Origin: Neobacillus soli NBRC 102451
GTDB taxonomy: Bacteria; Bacillota; Bacilli; Bacillales; Cytobacillaceae
Reading direction: 5' to 3'
DNA: 64,000 nucleotides
Assembly (NCBI RefSeq): GCF_001591665.1
Contig: NZ_BCVI01000019.1
Coordinates: 1 to 64,000, forward strand
Every line of letters begins with the position of its first letter. Position 1 is the first letter of the stretch. Both the position numbers and the translations under genes were made by a program. Under the pieces are notes generated by a model. The model did no database searches. It was not told where the DNA came from and saw only the letters and a list, made by a program, of their open reading frames with translations. Positions 9,018-17,400 of this stretch are shown one piece after another.

Positions 9018-10180
9018 CACCATATGGTTCTTTTACATTCTTTTTCATCGTTGCCATCCTACTTGCACCAACGATTATTCTTGGGTTGCAGGGAAAGAGA
9101 TTTCAAACCTATAACATGTTCGTTACCATTTTGGCGCTCGGTTTAATTTTCTCTTCCACTCTTCGTGGGGCGATTGCATTAATACTATTTACCATTTGGC
9201 AGGTTCTTTTAATAAAGTCATACATTGCTTATCGAAAAAAAGCCAATGGGAACAGCATTTTTTATCTTGCTGTTATTCTTTCGATTCTTCCATTGGCCCT
9301 GTCAAAACTTATGCCTTATTTTTCACAAGTGAATTTGATTGGTTTCCTAGGAATTTCTTATTTAACCTTTAAAGGCATCCAATTAATTATGGAGACAAGG
9401 GATGGTCTTATTAAAAAGGACATACCGCTCTCCCGCTTACTTTATTTTATCTTGTTCTTTCCGACCATCTCATCGGGTCCGATTGACCGTTACCGCCGCT
9501 TTGAAAAAAACTTTCAAGCAGAGGTAACAGCAGACCAATATAAATTACTTTTATATCAAGGGATCAACAAAATTTTTCAAGGATTTTTATATAAATATAT
9601 TATTGGTTACTCTATTAATCACTTTTTTATTGCTAAATTAAGATTTTATGCCCATAGCCAATTTGAACATCAGCTCTATTATATGTATTCTTACAGCCTC
9701 TATCTCTTTTTTGACTTTGCTGGTTATAGTGCTTTTGCGATTGGTGTTAGTTATATTATGGGCATCAAATCTCCAGAAAACTTCAATCTGCCTTTCATAA
9801 GCCGAAATATTAAAGACTTCTGGAATCGATGGCATATGAGCCTTTCCTTCTGGTTTAGGGACTTTGTCTATATGCGCTTTGTCTTTTGGATAATGAAGAA
9901 AAAGTGGATCAAAAACCGTAACCTTGTTTCAAATCTTGGCTATATATTGCTATTTTTACTCATGGGTATCTGGCATGGTCTTGAAATCCAATACATTCTT
10001 TACGGAATCTATCATGCTTTGCTTATGGTAATCTACAATTCTTTCGAACGTTTTAATAAAAAGCATAAATGGTGGCCGCAAAATAAATTTACACATGCTG
10101 TGGCGATTATCATTACCTTCCATTTCGTTTGCTTTGGATTTTATATTTTCTCAGGACAATTATTTCACAAGGGAGTTTGA
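9014..10180 (+). CDS. dltB: D-alanyl transfer protein DltB (MBOAT)
   Basis: 388 aa with about eleven hydrophobic helices. It is a membrane-bound O-acyltransferase: the conserved RDFVYMRF and FWNRWHMSLSFWFRDF segments and the catalytic-histidine region GIWHGLE (about residues 317-323) are present. It passes D-alanine from DltC across the membrane toward DltD and the teichoic acid chain. It starts within the dltA stop (ATGA), and dltC begins six bases after its stop. Confidence 0.96.
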   Translation: MTPYGSFTFFFIVAILLAPTIILGLQGKRFQTYNMFVTILALGLIFSSTLRGAIALILFTIWQVLLIKSYIAYRKKANGNSIFYLAVILSILPLALSKLMPYFSQVNLIGFLGISYLTFKGIQLIMETRDGLIKKDIPLSRLLYFILFFPTISSGPIDRYRRFEKNFQAEVTADQYKLLLYQGINKIFQGFLYKYIIGYSINHFFIAKLRFYAHSQFEHQLYYMYSYSLYLFFDFAGYSAFAIGVSYIMGIKSPENFNLPFISRNIKDFWNRWHMSLSFWFRDFVYMRFVFWIMKKKWIKNRNLVSNLGYILLFLLMGIWHGLEIQYILYGIYHALLMVIYNSFERFNKKHKWWPQNKFTHAVAIIITFHFVCFGFYIFSGQLFHKGV

Positions 10181-10185
10181 TTACG

Positions 10186-10422
10186 ATGGAATTTATAAAT
10201 GAAATCATTACATTATTAGCAGAAATTTGCCAGGATGATATTGTAAAGGAAAATCCAGATATTGATTTATTTGATGCGGGTTTATTGGATTCATTCGGAA
10301 CGATTGAACTTCTCGTTCAAGTGGAAGAACGCTTTGGCATCATGGTTCCGATTTCTGAATTTGACCGCGACCTATGGAACACGCCAAATTCAATCGCCCT
10401 TCAGCTGGCTGATTGGAAATGA
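10186..10422 (+). CDS. dltC: D-alanyl carrier protein DltC
   Basis: 78 aa, the standard DltC length. The phosphopantetheine attachment serine lies in LLDSFGTIELL (about residues 30-40), followed by helix II and ISEFD as in all DltC proteins. It carries D-alanine as a thioester between DltA and DltB. I place the start at the ATG at 10186, with GGGAG about ten bases upstream; upstream in-frame codons lie inside dltB and would add a foreign hydrophobic leader. The stop overlaps the dltD start (ATGA). Confidence 0.96.
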   Translation: MEFINEIITLLAEICQDDIVKENPDIDLFDAGLLDSFGTIELLVQVEERFGIMVPISEFDRDLWNTPNSIALQLADWK

Positions 10423-11621
10423 AAAAGCCGTTATTCTCACCGATCATCCTAGCCTTACTTGTTCTCCTGATCGTGGTGTTGATACCGAACAAATGGATTG
10501 AGGGCATGATTCCAAAGGAAAGAATCAATCAGGCAGCTACGGAGTTAAATCCATTCATGTTTCAAGGTAAGTATGTTCAGCAAAAAATGCTTGAAAATAA
10601 GCATTTTTTGCCTATTTATGGTTCATCGGAGCTGGCACGGCTCGATCGTTTCCATCCGTCCAATTATTTTAAAGTGACAGGGGAAGAATTTACTCCTTTC
10701 CTCATAGGCCGCGGTGGAACGGAATCGTTGATCCATTTATTGAATTTTTCCGAGCATACCAATCAACTTAAGGGTAAGAAAATGGTTTTCGTCCTGTCCC
10801 CGCAATGGTTCCAACCGCAAGGGACAGATGAGTCCCATTTTGTTCCTAATTATTCCTCCTTACAAGGATATGATTTTGCTTTTAACCAAAAGGTTAATCC
10901 AACTATTAAGAAAGAAGCGATAAAACGTCTGTTAAAATTTTCACCGGTCAAAGACGATCCGTTTCTTTCAACTATTTATCAAGCTGAGATAACGAATGAT
11001 CCTTGGATGAAGCGTAAAGCTTCGCTAGTTCGGCCTTTTGCCTATGCCTATCGTAATTTACTTGTGAAAAAGGATCTTTATTATTCTTTAGTTGGCGGTA
11101 AGCCGCATAAGCGGGAAATTAGCCACAAGGTAAGAGATAAGTCGTGGGGTAAATTGGCAATTCAAGCTGAAAAAATGGGGTCTAGAAAATCCAAAAACAA
11201 TCAATTTTGTATTACGAATGGCCAATTTAATAAAATTAAAAAAATGGTTCCTTCATTAAAGGATTCAAAAAAAGGGGCTTCCTATGGAAAATCCCCTGAA
11301 TATGATGACTTTCAGCTGTTGCTTGATGTTTTAAAGGAATCTGGTGCACAGCCGTTGTTTATTTCCGTTCCAGTGAACGGGAAATGGTACGATTATACCG
11401 GCTTCCCTAAGGAAGGCCGAACAGCGTATTACGAACGAATAAAGAAACAAATTCAGTCACAAGGCTTTCAAATTGCCGATTTCTCTAATCATGAATATGA
11501 TCCATATTTTATGAAGGACACCATCCATATTGGCTGGAAAGGCTGGGTATATACGGATAAAGCTATAAAGAATTTTTACGAAGGGAAGAAGGTTGAAGAA
11601 GATCTCGGCAGGTTAAACTAA
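10419..11621 (+). CDS. dltD: D-alanine transfer protein DltD
   Basis: 400 aa. An N-terminal signal-anchor helix (residues 8-22) is followed by an extracytoplasmic SGNH-like domain with the catalytic serine in YGSSEL (about residue 71) and the Asp-x-x-His pair in MKDTIHIGW near the C-terminus. DltD hands D-alanine to lipoteichoic acid outside the membrane. The ATG at 10419 overlaps the dltC stop by four bases; a TTG two codons upstream is less likely. It is the last gene of dltXABCD; no dltE-like gene follows. Confidence 0.95.
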   Translation: MKKPLFSPIILALLVLLIVVLIPNKWIEGMIPKERINQAATELNPFMFQGKYVQQKMLENKHFLPIYGSSELARLDRFHPSNYFKVTGEEFTPFLIGRGGTESLIHLLNFSEHTNQLKGKKMVFVLSPQWFQPQGTDESHFVPNYSSLQGYDFAFNQKVNPTIKKEAIKRLLKFSPVKDDPFLSTIYQAEITNDPWMKRKASLVRPFAYAYRNLLVKKDLYYSLVGGKPHKREISHKVRDKSWGKLAIQAEKMGSRKSKNNQFCITNGQFNKIKKMVPSLKDSKKGASYGKSPEYDDFQLLLDVLKESGAQPLFISVPVNGKWYDYTGFPKEGRTAYYERIKKQIQSQGFQIADFSNHEYDPYFMKDTIHIGWKGWVYTDKAIKNFYEGKKVEEDLGRLN

Positions 11622-11717
11622 CCGCTTTTTCAATCTTAATTAAGAATGATTTAACTGCCTTTTTATAAAAATTTAATCTTTATTGGTTATAATACCTTTA
11701 AATTACTATAAAGGTGT

Positions 11718-12311
11718 GTGGTTAAAATTATTTATTCCTCCCAACCAACTAAAAAATCTAGTTTTTTATCTAAGTTTATTCCTAATCGCAAGGAAAGAAA
11801 AATCATTATTCTTTCTTTCCTTGTTTCGGCCATTTTAATTCTATCTGGAATACTTTTGATCATTGCTAATCACCAACAATTATTTACGCAAGACTTCCGT
11901 CACTATAAAGGGACATTTAAACAATTGGGTTCGATTTCAAGAATCGGTTATTTTGTTGTTATTTCAATTTATCCTATTTATTTCTTATTAAAGTTAAAAA
12001 AGGTTAAGAATTTTCAATGGGGAAACTTTCAGTTAAAAGGTCTTTTGCAGCTCTTAGCTAAGCTTGTGAGAAAATGGCATGTGCCAGCTGCCCTTCTTTC
12101 AACTGGACTCATTGTCCTCCACAGTATTTTAGCCATTTTAAGAGGATTTAAAGTGGACTTTACTTACTTAACGGGAATCGCATCAATGGTCGTTTTGATA
12201 TTTCTTATGTTTTTGGGTTTAAAACGCTTTAAAAGAACTGATAAACAATGGCATTTCAAACTCGCCATCGCTTTTTTTATTTTATTTATGATTCATGCCA
12301 CCTTTTCATAA
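11718..12311 (+). CDS. Membrane protein with two H-x13-H helices (putative di-heme b-type)
   Basis: 197 aa. A short basic N-terminus precedes about five membrane helices (near residues 30-52, 72-92, 116-136, 145-166 and 178-196). Two of them carry a histidine pair with 13 residues between the partners: WHVPAALLSTGLIVLHS and WHFKLAIAFFILFMIHA. This is the bis-heme spacing of cytochrome b and ferric-reductase-like domains. I therefore suggest a small heme-b membrane protein of the ferric reductase-like or cytochrome b561-like type. No FAD/NAD domain is attached. The GTG start follows AAAGG at short spacing. It lies between dlt and tatA, probably as its own unit. Confidence 0.6.
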   Translation: MVKIIYSSQPTKKSSFLSKFIPNRKERKIIILSFLVSAILILSGILLIIANHQQLFTQDFRHYKGTFKQLGSISRIGYFVVISIYPIYFLLKLKKVKNFQWGNFQLKGLLQLLAKLVRKWHVPAALLSTGLIVLHSILAILRGFKVDFTYLTGIASMVVLIFLMFLGLKRFKRTDKQWHFKLAIAFFILFMIHATFS

Positions 12312-12390
12312 CGGATTATATTAGTACATTTTCAGAGAAAAAGGTATAATAGAGATTGAAAAAAAGCACTCATCACTAGGAGATGAAAAA

Positions 12391-12606
12391 ATGTTTTCTA
12401 ATATTGGTTTTCCGGGATTAATTTTAATCCTCATTGTCGCCTTAGTTATCTTTGGCCCAAACAAACTTCCTGAAGTTGGCCGCGCATTTGGTAAGTCACT
12501 CCGCGAATTTAAGAAAGCAACCGAGGGTATTGCTGACGATATTAAAGCAGAAATAAAAGAGGATATTAAAGAAGTAAACCAAGAGAAAATTGACTTAAAA
12601 AAATAA
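12391..12606 (+). CDS. tatA: Sec-independent translocase subunit TatA
   Basis: 71 aa. A short N-terminal membrane helix (residues 5-20) is followed by the hinge [20 protein letters not shown], the hallmark of TatA/E, then an amphipathic helix and a charged tail. Together with a TatC it exports folded twin-arginine substrates. No tatC lies nearby, so its partner is elsewhere; an orphan tatA has a precedent in B. subtilis tatAc. AGGAGATG lies about six bases before the ATG, and a strong terminator follows, so it is monocistronic. Confidence 0.95.
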   Translation: MFSNIGFPGLILILIVALVIFGPNKLPEVGRAFGKSLREFKKATEGIADDIKAEIKEDIKEVNQEKIDLKK

Positions 12607-12614
12607 TGATTGTT

Positions 12615-12650
12615 AAAATCCTCTGACATTTTTGTCAGAGGATTTTTTTC
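12615..12650 (+). terminator. tatA terminator
   Basis: AATCCTCTGAC / GTCAGAGGATT stem with a six-base loop and a run of seven T, nine bases after the tatA stop. Confidence 0.9.
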
Positions 12651-12654
12651 TTCC

Positions 12655-12780
12655 CTATCTTTTTGATTTTTCGGCGAAAGCTTGGAACTGATTCTTTAAT
12701 TTTTTGCGGGACTTTGGATTACGAAGCAGGTACGCTGCTCCTAAGGCAACAGTAGTCATCATTAACTTTTTTCTGTCCAT
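12655..12780 (-). CDS. 41-aa small basic protein with hydrophobic N-terminus
   Basis: ATG at 12780 reading down to TAG at 12655, 41 codons. A very good ribosome site (AAAGGAGG) lies six bases upstream. The product starts MDRKKLMMTTVALGAAYLLR, a short hydrophobic segment flanked by positive charges, and continues as a Lys/Arg-rich amphipathic helix (NPKSRKKLKNQFQAFAEKSKR at the end). It resembles short uncharacterised Bacillus membrane-associated proteins, but I cannot name a family. It lies 42 bases downstream of the secreted protein gene on the same strand and may share its transcript. Confidence 0.65.
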   Translation of the reverse strand: MDRKKLMMTTVALGAAYLLRNPKSRKKLKNQFQAFAEKSKR

Positions 12781-12822
12781 CGAAATCCTCCTTTTAACTT
12801 CCCTGCTTCCTAAATGCTTTGA

Positions 12823-13380
12823 TTACTTTTTCATCATTTCTTTGATTCTTTGATTATGCTGTTTAAATTGCTCTAACAGTTGATTTAGAAGTGTTTCGGC
12901 CTGCTTTTTATCTTTTTTATCAACTGCGATCCTTAGGTCATGGAACGTTTTCCAATGCGCCATATCTTTACCGCCATGTGCCTTTTTAATAAATTCCTCT
13001 TTCGTTAACTTACCTTCTTTGAATTGTTTTTTCAGTTCCTCTATTTTGGCCTGTTTATCTTTTTTCCACTGCTCACGTTTTTGAGCGTATTCAGAACTCA
13101 TCCATTGGTTACGAAGGGCCTTCTTTTCTTCCAGAGCTTTCGTCCATTCTCCTTTTTTAGCGGGAGTATATTGGTCCACCCATGAAAGCAGCAATTGCTC
13201 CCTTTCCGCCATCTTTGCCTGCCAATCTTTATGCATCATGTGATGATTTCTTTCTTCTTGACAATTACAAGGTGTTTTCCCCTCATGGTCTCTAGGCTCA
13301 GGATTATTTGTATTTGCTGCAGCTAACCCTGGGATCGATAATAGCAATCCCAACGACAAACATAACATTTTCAATTTCAT
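12823..13380 (-). CDS. Secreted, highly charged helical protein of unknown function
   Basis: 185 aa. A clear signal peptide (basic start, hydrophobic core to about residue 21, ending AAA-NT) is followed by a segment with PCNCQEERNHHMMH, two cysteines and clustered histidines that could bind metal. The rest is a Lys/Glu-rich, almost entirely helical domain of about 130 residues, with the repeated pattern KKDKQAKIEELKKQFKEGKLTKEEF. I do not recognise a family. The architecture is loosely like periplasmic Spy/CpxP helical proteins, but I see no LTxxQ motif. It is divergent from the NADH dehydrogenase gene. Confidence 0.75.
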   Translation of the reverse strand: MKLKMLCLSLGLLLSIPGLAAANTNNPEPRDHEGKTPCNCQEERNHHMMHKDWQAKMAEREQLLLSWVDQYTPAKKGEWTKALEEKKALRNQWMSSEYAQKREQWKKDKQAKIEELKKQFKEGKLTKEEFIKKAHGGKDMAHWKTFHDLRIAVDKKDKKQAETLLNQLLEQFKQHNQRIKEMMKK

Positions 13381-13546
13381 AAATATCTCCTTCCATCCAT
13401 TTAATATTTGGAAATTAGCAGATTTTAAATCAGCACGAATTTATCATTCCCCTTTTTCAAATAAAAATTTACCAATTTGACAAATATTTAGTTATAAACC
13501 ACTTGCGATTTACTTCGTAGTATCGTAATCTAAGATTATAGTGAAT

Positions 13547-13564
13547 ATGTGAAATGTTTCACAA
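13547..13564. promoter_or_regulatory. Rex operator 1 upstream of ndh
   Basis: ATGTGAAATGTTTCACAA matches the Rex consensus (TTGTGAAnnnnTTCACAA) at all but one position. It lies about 100 bases upstream of the type II NADH dehydrogenase. Rex releases DNA when NADH is high. Confidence 0.8.
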
Positions 13565-13600
13565 ATATAAGAGCGATTGTTCTATTTTTTTAAAATTATA

Positions 13601-13618
13601 TTGTGAAATGCTTCACAA
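13601..13618. promoter_or_regulatory. Rex operator 2 upstream of ndh
   Basis: TTGTGAAATGCTTCACAA is a full match to the Rex consensus. It lies 54 bases (centre to centre) downstream of operator 1 and 48 bases before the ndh start, so two Rex dimers could bind on nearly the same helix face. Confidence 0.88.
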
Positions 13619-13665
13619 TATAATCATAGAGAAACCTTATAAAAATATATGGGGAGTGGGAAGTT

Positions 13666-14889
13666 ATGGATAAACCAAAAATTGTCATCCTAGGAGCAGG
13701 CTATGGGGGACTCATCACAAATAAAACCCTAGAGAAATTATTAAAATCTGGTGAAGCAGATGTTACGCTAATTAATAAACATGAATATCATTACCTGACA
13801 ACACAGCTTCATAAAACAGGCGTGGGGACTGCGACGGATCGTCAAATTGCTCTGTCCATCCCAGAATTAATCAATGTTAACAAAACTCGTTTTTTAAAAG
13901 CAGCGGTATCAACTGTTGATATCGATAACCAAGAAGTACATCTTGAAGACGGAGAAATGGTCAAATATGACTATTTATTAATAGCCTTGGGATTTGAAGT
14001 TGAAACGTTTGGTATTCCTGGTATTAAGGAGCATGCATTTGAAATTCGCAGCTTTAGAAGCTCCAAAGCGATTTACCATCACATCAAAAAACAATTTACT
14101 CTTTATAAAGAGGACCAAAATCCATCTCGTTTAACCTTCGTTGTAGCCGGCGGCGGTTTTACAGGTATTGAGATGCTAGGGGAATTGGCTGATGGCCTTC
14201 CAAAACTTTGTAAGGAACATGATATTCCATTTGAAAAAGTAAGAATTGTCGCCATTGAAGCGTCACCATCCGTTATCCCATTTTTCCCTAAGCAATGCAT
14301 CGAATATACGACTGAAGTCTTAGAAAAGCGTCATATTGAATTAATCACTTCAACTAAAATACTTGAATGTACACCTGAAAAAGTTGTACTTGAAAACAAT
14401 ATCAATGTTCCGACTCAGACATTAATCTGGTCTTGTGGTGTAAAAGGAAACACGATTGTTCAAAAATGGGGATTACCGATTGAAAAAGGCAAAATCCCGG
14501 TGGATTCTTATCTTCGTGTTAAAAACATGAAAAACGTTTTTAGTATCGGAGATTGCTCATTATTCATGAAGGATGAGCAATCTTCCCTCCCACCGACAGC
14601 ACAAGTAGCCCTGCAGCAGGCACCTATTTGTGCGAAAAACATCGTTGACAGCTTGCGAGGCGAATCACTAATGACCTTTGAATATCATCACAAAGGATCG
14701 GTTGCATCATTGGGACTTATGGCCGCTGTTGGTAAAGTAGGTGATTTCCGCTTATCCGGCTTATTTGGGGCCTTTATGAAGCAAGTTATTGAAGCCCGCT
14801 ACCTGTTTAATCTAGGCGGCCCTGCACTTATAATCAAGCAGCACGTTGGCGTAAGCCGTGAACCAGTAAAAATGACGGCGAAGCAATAG
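13666..14889 (+). CDS. ndh: Type II NADH dehydrogenase (NADH:quinone oxidoreductase)
   Basis: 407 aa. Two Rossmann dinucleotide folds are visible: ILGAGYGGLITN (FAD, residues 7-18) and VVAGGGFTGIEMLGELAD (NADH, about residues 161-178). The late FAD segment FSIGDCSLF (about residue 293) and the C-terminal membrane-binding region without a transmembrane helix fit the Ndh/YjlD/YumB type. The enzyme passes electrons from NADH to menaquinone without pumping protons. GGGGAGTGGGAAG precedes the ATG. Two Rex operators upstream imply repression by Rex when NADH/NAD+ is low, as known for B. subtilis ndh. It appears monocistronic. Confidence 0.93.
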   Translation: MDKPKIVILGAGYGGLITNKTLEKLLKSGEADVTLINKHEYHYLTTQLHKTGVGTATDRQIALSIPELINVNKTRFLKAAVSTVDIDNQEVHLEDGEMVKYDYLLIALGFEVETFGIPGIKEHAFEIRSFRSSKAIYHHIKKQFTLYKEDQNPSRLTFVVAGGGFTGIEMLGELADGLPKLCKEHDIPFEKVRIVAIEASPSVIPFFPKQCIEYTTEVLEKRHIELITSTKILECTPEKVVLENNINVPTQTLIWSCGVKGNTIVQKWGLPIEKGKIPVDSYLRVKNMKNVFSIGDCSLFMKDEQSSLPPTAQVALQQAPICAKNIVDSLRGESLMTFEYHHKGSVASLGLMAAVGKVGDFRLSGLFGAFMKQVIEARYLFNLGGPALIIKQHVGVSREPVKMTAKQ

Positions 14890-14916
14890 CCTTAACTATT
14901 TATTTTAATTATTATC

Positions 14917-14951
14917 TCTGCCGGCTGGACTTCCCTCCACTTACCGGCAGA
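14917..14951. terminator. Stem-loop between ndh and the VOC gene
   Basis: TCTGCCGG / CCGGCAGA, an 8-bp stem with a 19-base loop, lies between the convergent genes. There is no strong T-run, so its role as terminator is uncertain. Confidence 0.4.
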
Positions 14952-15001
14952 TTTGATATAAAATAATCCCTTATAATGACAGGCCTTAACTTCCCCCAAA
15001 T

Positions 15002-15370
15002 TTAGTCCCATTCTAAAAACTCAAGCCGATTGCCAAACGGGTCATTGACATGGATTCGGCTCGCACCTGGAAGATTGTTGTCTTCTGTATAGGGAACATC
15101 CTTCTTACTTAGGTGCTTTTTTAACGCTTCAATATTTTCAATCGCAAAGGCGGGATGCGCTTTTTTTGCTGGTGAAAATGGTTCTTCTACGCCAATGTGA
15201 AGTTGAAACGTCCCGAATTCAAACCACACCCCACCGCGTTTCTTTAATTCCTCAGGCTTTTCGACTTCGGTCAGCCCTAGAATTCCGCTAAAAAATTCTC
15301 TAGCTGCTTCCTCACAGCCTTTGGGAGCAGCAAGTTGGATATGGTCGATTTTTTTTAATAAAAAACCCAT
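15002..15370 (-). CDS. VOC-family (glyoxalase/dioxygenase fold) protein
   Basis: 122 aa. Two beta-alpha-beta-beta-beta units of the vicinal oxygen chelate fold can be followed: IDHIQLAAPKGCEEAAREFF at the start and the closing HVNDPFGNRLEFLEW segment (metal-ligand Glu near the end). The candidate metal residues are the His in DHIQL, the His in FQLHIG and the final Glu. Substrate is unknown; such short single-domain VOC proteins include lyases and antibiotic-binding proteins. The ATG follows AGGGG. Transcribed alone, convergent with ndh. Confidence 0.85.
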   Translation of the reverse strand: MGFLLKKIDHIQLAAPKGCEEAAREFFSGILGLTEVEKPEELKKRGGVWFEFGTFQLHIGVEEPFSPAKKAHPAFAIENIEALKKHLSKKDVPYTEDNNLPGASRIHVNDPFGNRLEFLEWD

Positions 15371-15459
15371 ATTGACCCCTCCGTATTTTTCAAATTTCTA
15401 CTTTCCATTTTACAAAATTTCTAATTTTCTTTCAAATTAAAACGGACTTATAGCGTATG

Positions 15460-15498
15460 AAAAAGGGCCATTCCTCATTTTTAGAAATAGCCCTTTTT
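15460..15498 (-). terminator. Terminator of the ABC-2 exporter operon
   Basis: AAAAGGGC / GCCCTTTTT stem flanking a partly paired internal region, directly after the permease stop. The T-run is correct for the minus strand. Confidence 0.7.
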
Positions 15499-15500
15499 CA

Positions 15501-16481
15501 TTAATAGACATCTTTTTTAGTAAAGACAAAAAACGAAACGAACAAGGCGGCTGCCCACCAAACGAATAAGACTATAATCGAGAAGGAGAGATTCATTCCT
15601 TCTATCGGCGGTGCCGTTCCTTTCATATAGTCGGTTAACCGTAAATTGACCATAAAAAGGTATTTGGCCGATTCCCATGAGGATACCATATTCGTTAAGA
15701 TCGCTCCTGAGATTAAGGCAGCAAGCATCACACCCATCCCCGCCGCCGTACTGCGGATTAAAACGGAAAGCATGAAGGATAAGGAACCGACCACAATCGC
15801 AACAAACCAAACAAGCCCAAAATCCATCAACAAAAATCTCCACATACTCATCAGTTTTACAGCAGAGGTGTTTAATCCTGATTCCGTCACATTAAACCCT
15901 GTTAAGATGGGTGCACCCCAGCCTTTAAACCCAAATACCGCTCCGGATATTAAATAGGAAAGGATTCCAGAGATAGCGATGATTAAAGAAATCGCTAAAC
16001 AAAGGGTTATATATTTGCTCAAAAGTACTTTCCATCTTTTCACCGGCCTTGTTAACAATAGCTTGATAGAGCCAAGACTATGCTCGGAGGAAACCAAATC
16101 ACTGGCAATGACCATGACCATTAAGGGTATAAATAGGTCGATAGAGCTTTCCAGAAATACTCTCATAAACGTTGGTGCACCCGGCTCGGCGGGGTTGATA
16201 TCATGATCAAGATAATATTGTTGCTGCTTCAAGGAAATTTGCAGCTGCTTCTTCCATTCGTCTTGCATTCGACTGCTACTTAAGCGGTTGGTCGTATCGA
16301 CTATCTGCTGCTGTAAAATCGTGCGCCAATCGCTTGTTCCTAATTTCTCTCGTTGTGTTTGGACTTGCTTATATTGTGCATAGGTAAATAACATCACGAG
16401 AACGCCAATGATTAGCGCAATCACGATAAGTCGTTTCTTGGCAATTAGCTTCATCATTTCATTTTGAATCAATTTATTCAA
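15501..16481 (-). CDS. ABC-2 type transporter permease
   Basis: 326 aa. One N-terminal helix, an extracytoplasmic loop of about 90 residues rich in Gln, then five more helices: the layout of ABC-2 permeases with a large first loop, such as bacitracin or lantibiotic-type exporters. I place the start at a TTG at 16481 because GGGGGTGA lies seven bases upstream and the product then begins MNKLIQNEMMKLIAKKR, typical of the family; an ORF extension to 16520 is possible. It overlaps the ATPase stop by eight bases. Substrate unknown. Confidence 0.88.
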   Translation of the reverse strand: MNKLIQNEMMKLIAKKRLIVIALIIGVLVMLFTYAQYKQVQTQREKLGTSDWRTILQQQIVDTTNRLSSSRMQDEWKKQLQISLKQQQYYLDHDINPAEPGAPTFMRVFLESSIDLFIPLMVMVIASDLVSSEHSLGSIKLLLTRPVKRWKVLLSKYITLCLAISLIIAISGILSYLISGAVFGFKGWGAPILTGFNVTESGLNTSAVKLMSMWRFLLMDFGLVWFVAIVVGSLSFMLSVLIRSTAAGMGVMLAALISGAILTNMVSSWESAKYLFMVNLRLTDYMKGTAPPIEGMNLSFSIIVLFVWWAAALFVSFFVFTKKDVY

Positions 16482-17388
16482 TCGAATCACCCCCGGTAAG
16501 TTCGAGGAATAAATCTTCAAGCACTGGCATTTTTCGATTCATTTCGATGACAGAAACGCCTGCTTCAACCAGCTGTTTATTCCATTCTGGTATCTTCTCT
16601 TCATCAAATTCTGTCAGGATGGTGCCGTCCTCTTTCTCCTCCATTGGTGTTAATGAACTTAACACTTGTTTTCCTTTTTCAAAGGGAGAAATACGCCATA
16701 CCACTCGTTCCCGATTTGCGAGTAGCTGCTGGACTGTATCCGTTCGAATAATTGTCCCTTTTGAAATGATGGCGACACGGTCGCATAAGAGTTGAATTTC
16801 GCTTAATAAATGACTGGAAACAAGGACGCTTAGGCCTTCATCTTCCGCAAGAAAACGAATAAATTCCCGCATTTCGCGGATTCCGGCTGGGTCTAACCCA
16901 TTTGTTGGTTCATCGAGAATCAGCACTTTAGGCCTGCCTAAAAGGGCCTGAGCTATTCCTAATCGCTGCCTCATCCCTAATGAATAAGTTTTTACTTTAT
17001 CATGGATTCTTTCAGTTAGTCCAACGAGCTCGGTAACTTCTTTAATTCGTTCCCCGCTAATCCCGTCAAGCATCCGGGCAAAATGCAGGAGGTTATTATA
17101 GCCTGAAAGATAGGGATATAACTCAGGATTTTCAACAATACAGCCGAGGCTCATCATCGCTTCCTGAAAATGCTCGTCTAAATTGTAACCACAAATGTGG
17201 ATACTGCCTGATGTTGGTTTGATTAGTCCTACAAGCATCCGAATCGTTGTCGTTTTTCCGGCACCATTTGGTCCCAAGAATCCAAATACCTCTCCTTCAC
17301 GTAAATCGAAGGTTAACCCCTTGATGATTTCTTTTTTCCCAATCACCTTTTTTAAATTCTTTACAGCTAATGTGATTTTTTTCTCCAT
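16474..17388 (-). CDS. ABC transporter ATP-binding protein
   Basis: 304 aa. Walker A GPNGAGKTT (about residues 39-47), signature YSLGMRQRLGIAQAL (about 137), Walker B VLILDEPTNGLDP (about 156) and the switch His in SSHLLSE (about 191) are all intact. A C-terminal extension of about 90 residues is typical of drug and lantibiotic exporters (BcrA/CcmA-like). It pairs with the permease encoded just downstream, with coupled translation. The SGNH hydrolase gene ends 12 bases upstream, so the three may be one operon. Confidence 0.93.
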   Translation of the reverse strand: MEKKITLAVKNLKKVIGKKEIIKGLTFDLREGEVFGFLGPNGAGKTTTIRMLVGLIKPTSGSIHICGYNLDEHFQEAMMSLGCIVENPELYPYLSGYNNLLHFARMLDGISGERIKEVTELVGLTERIHDKVKTYSLGMRQRLGIAQALLGRPKVLILDEPTNGLDPAGIREMREFIRFLAEDEGLSVLVSSHLLSEIQLLCDRVAIISKGTIIRTDTVQQLLANRERVVWRISPFEKGKQVLSSLTPMEEKEDGTILTEFDEEKIPEWNKQLVEAGVSVIEMNRKMPVLEDLFLELTGGDSIE

Positions 17389-17400
17389 TATTTCTTCTCC

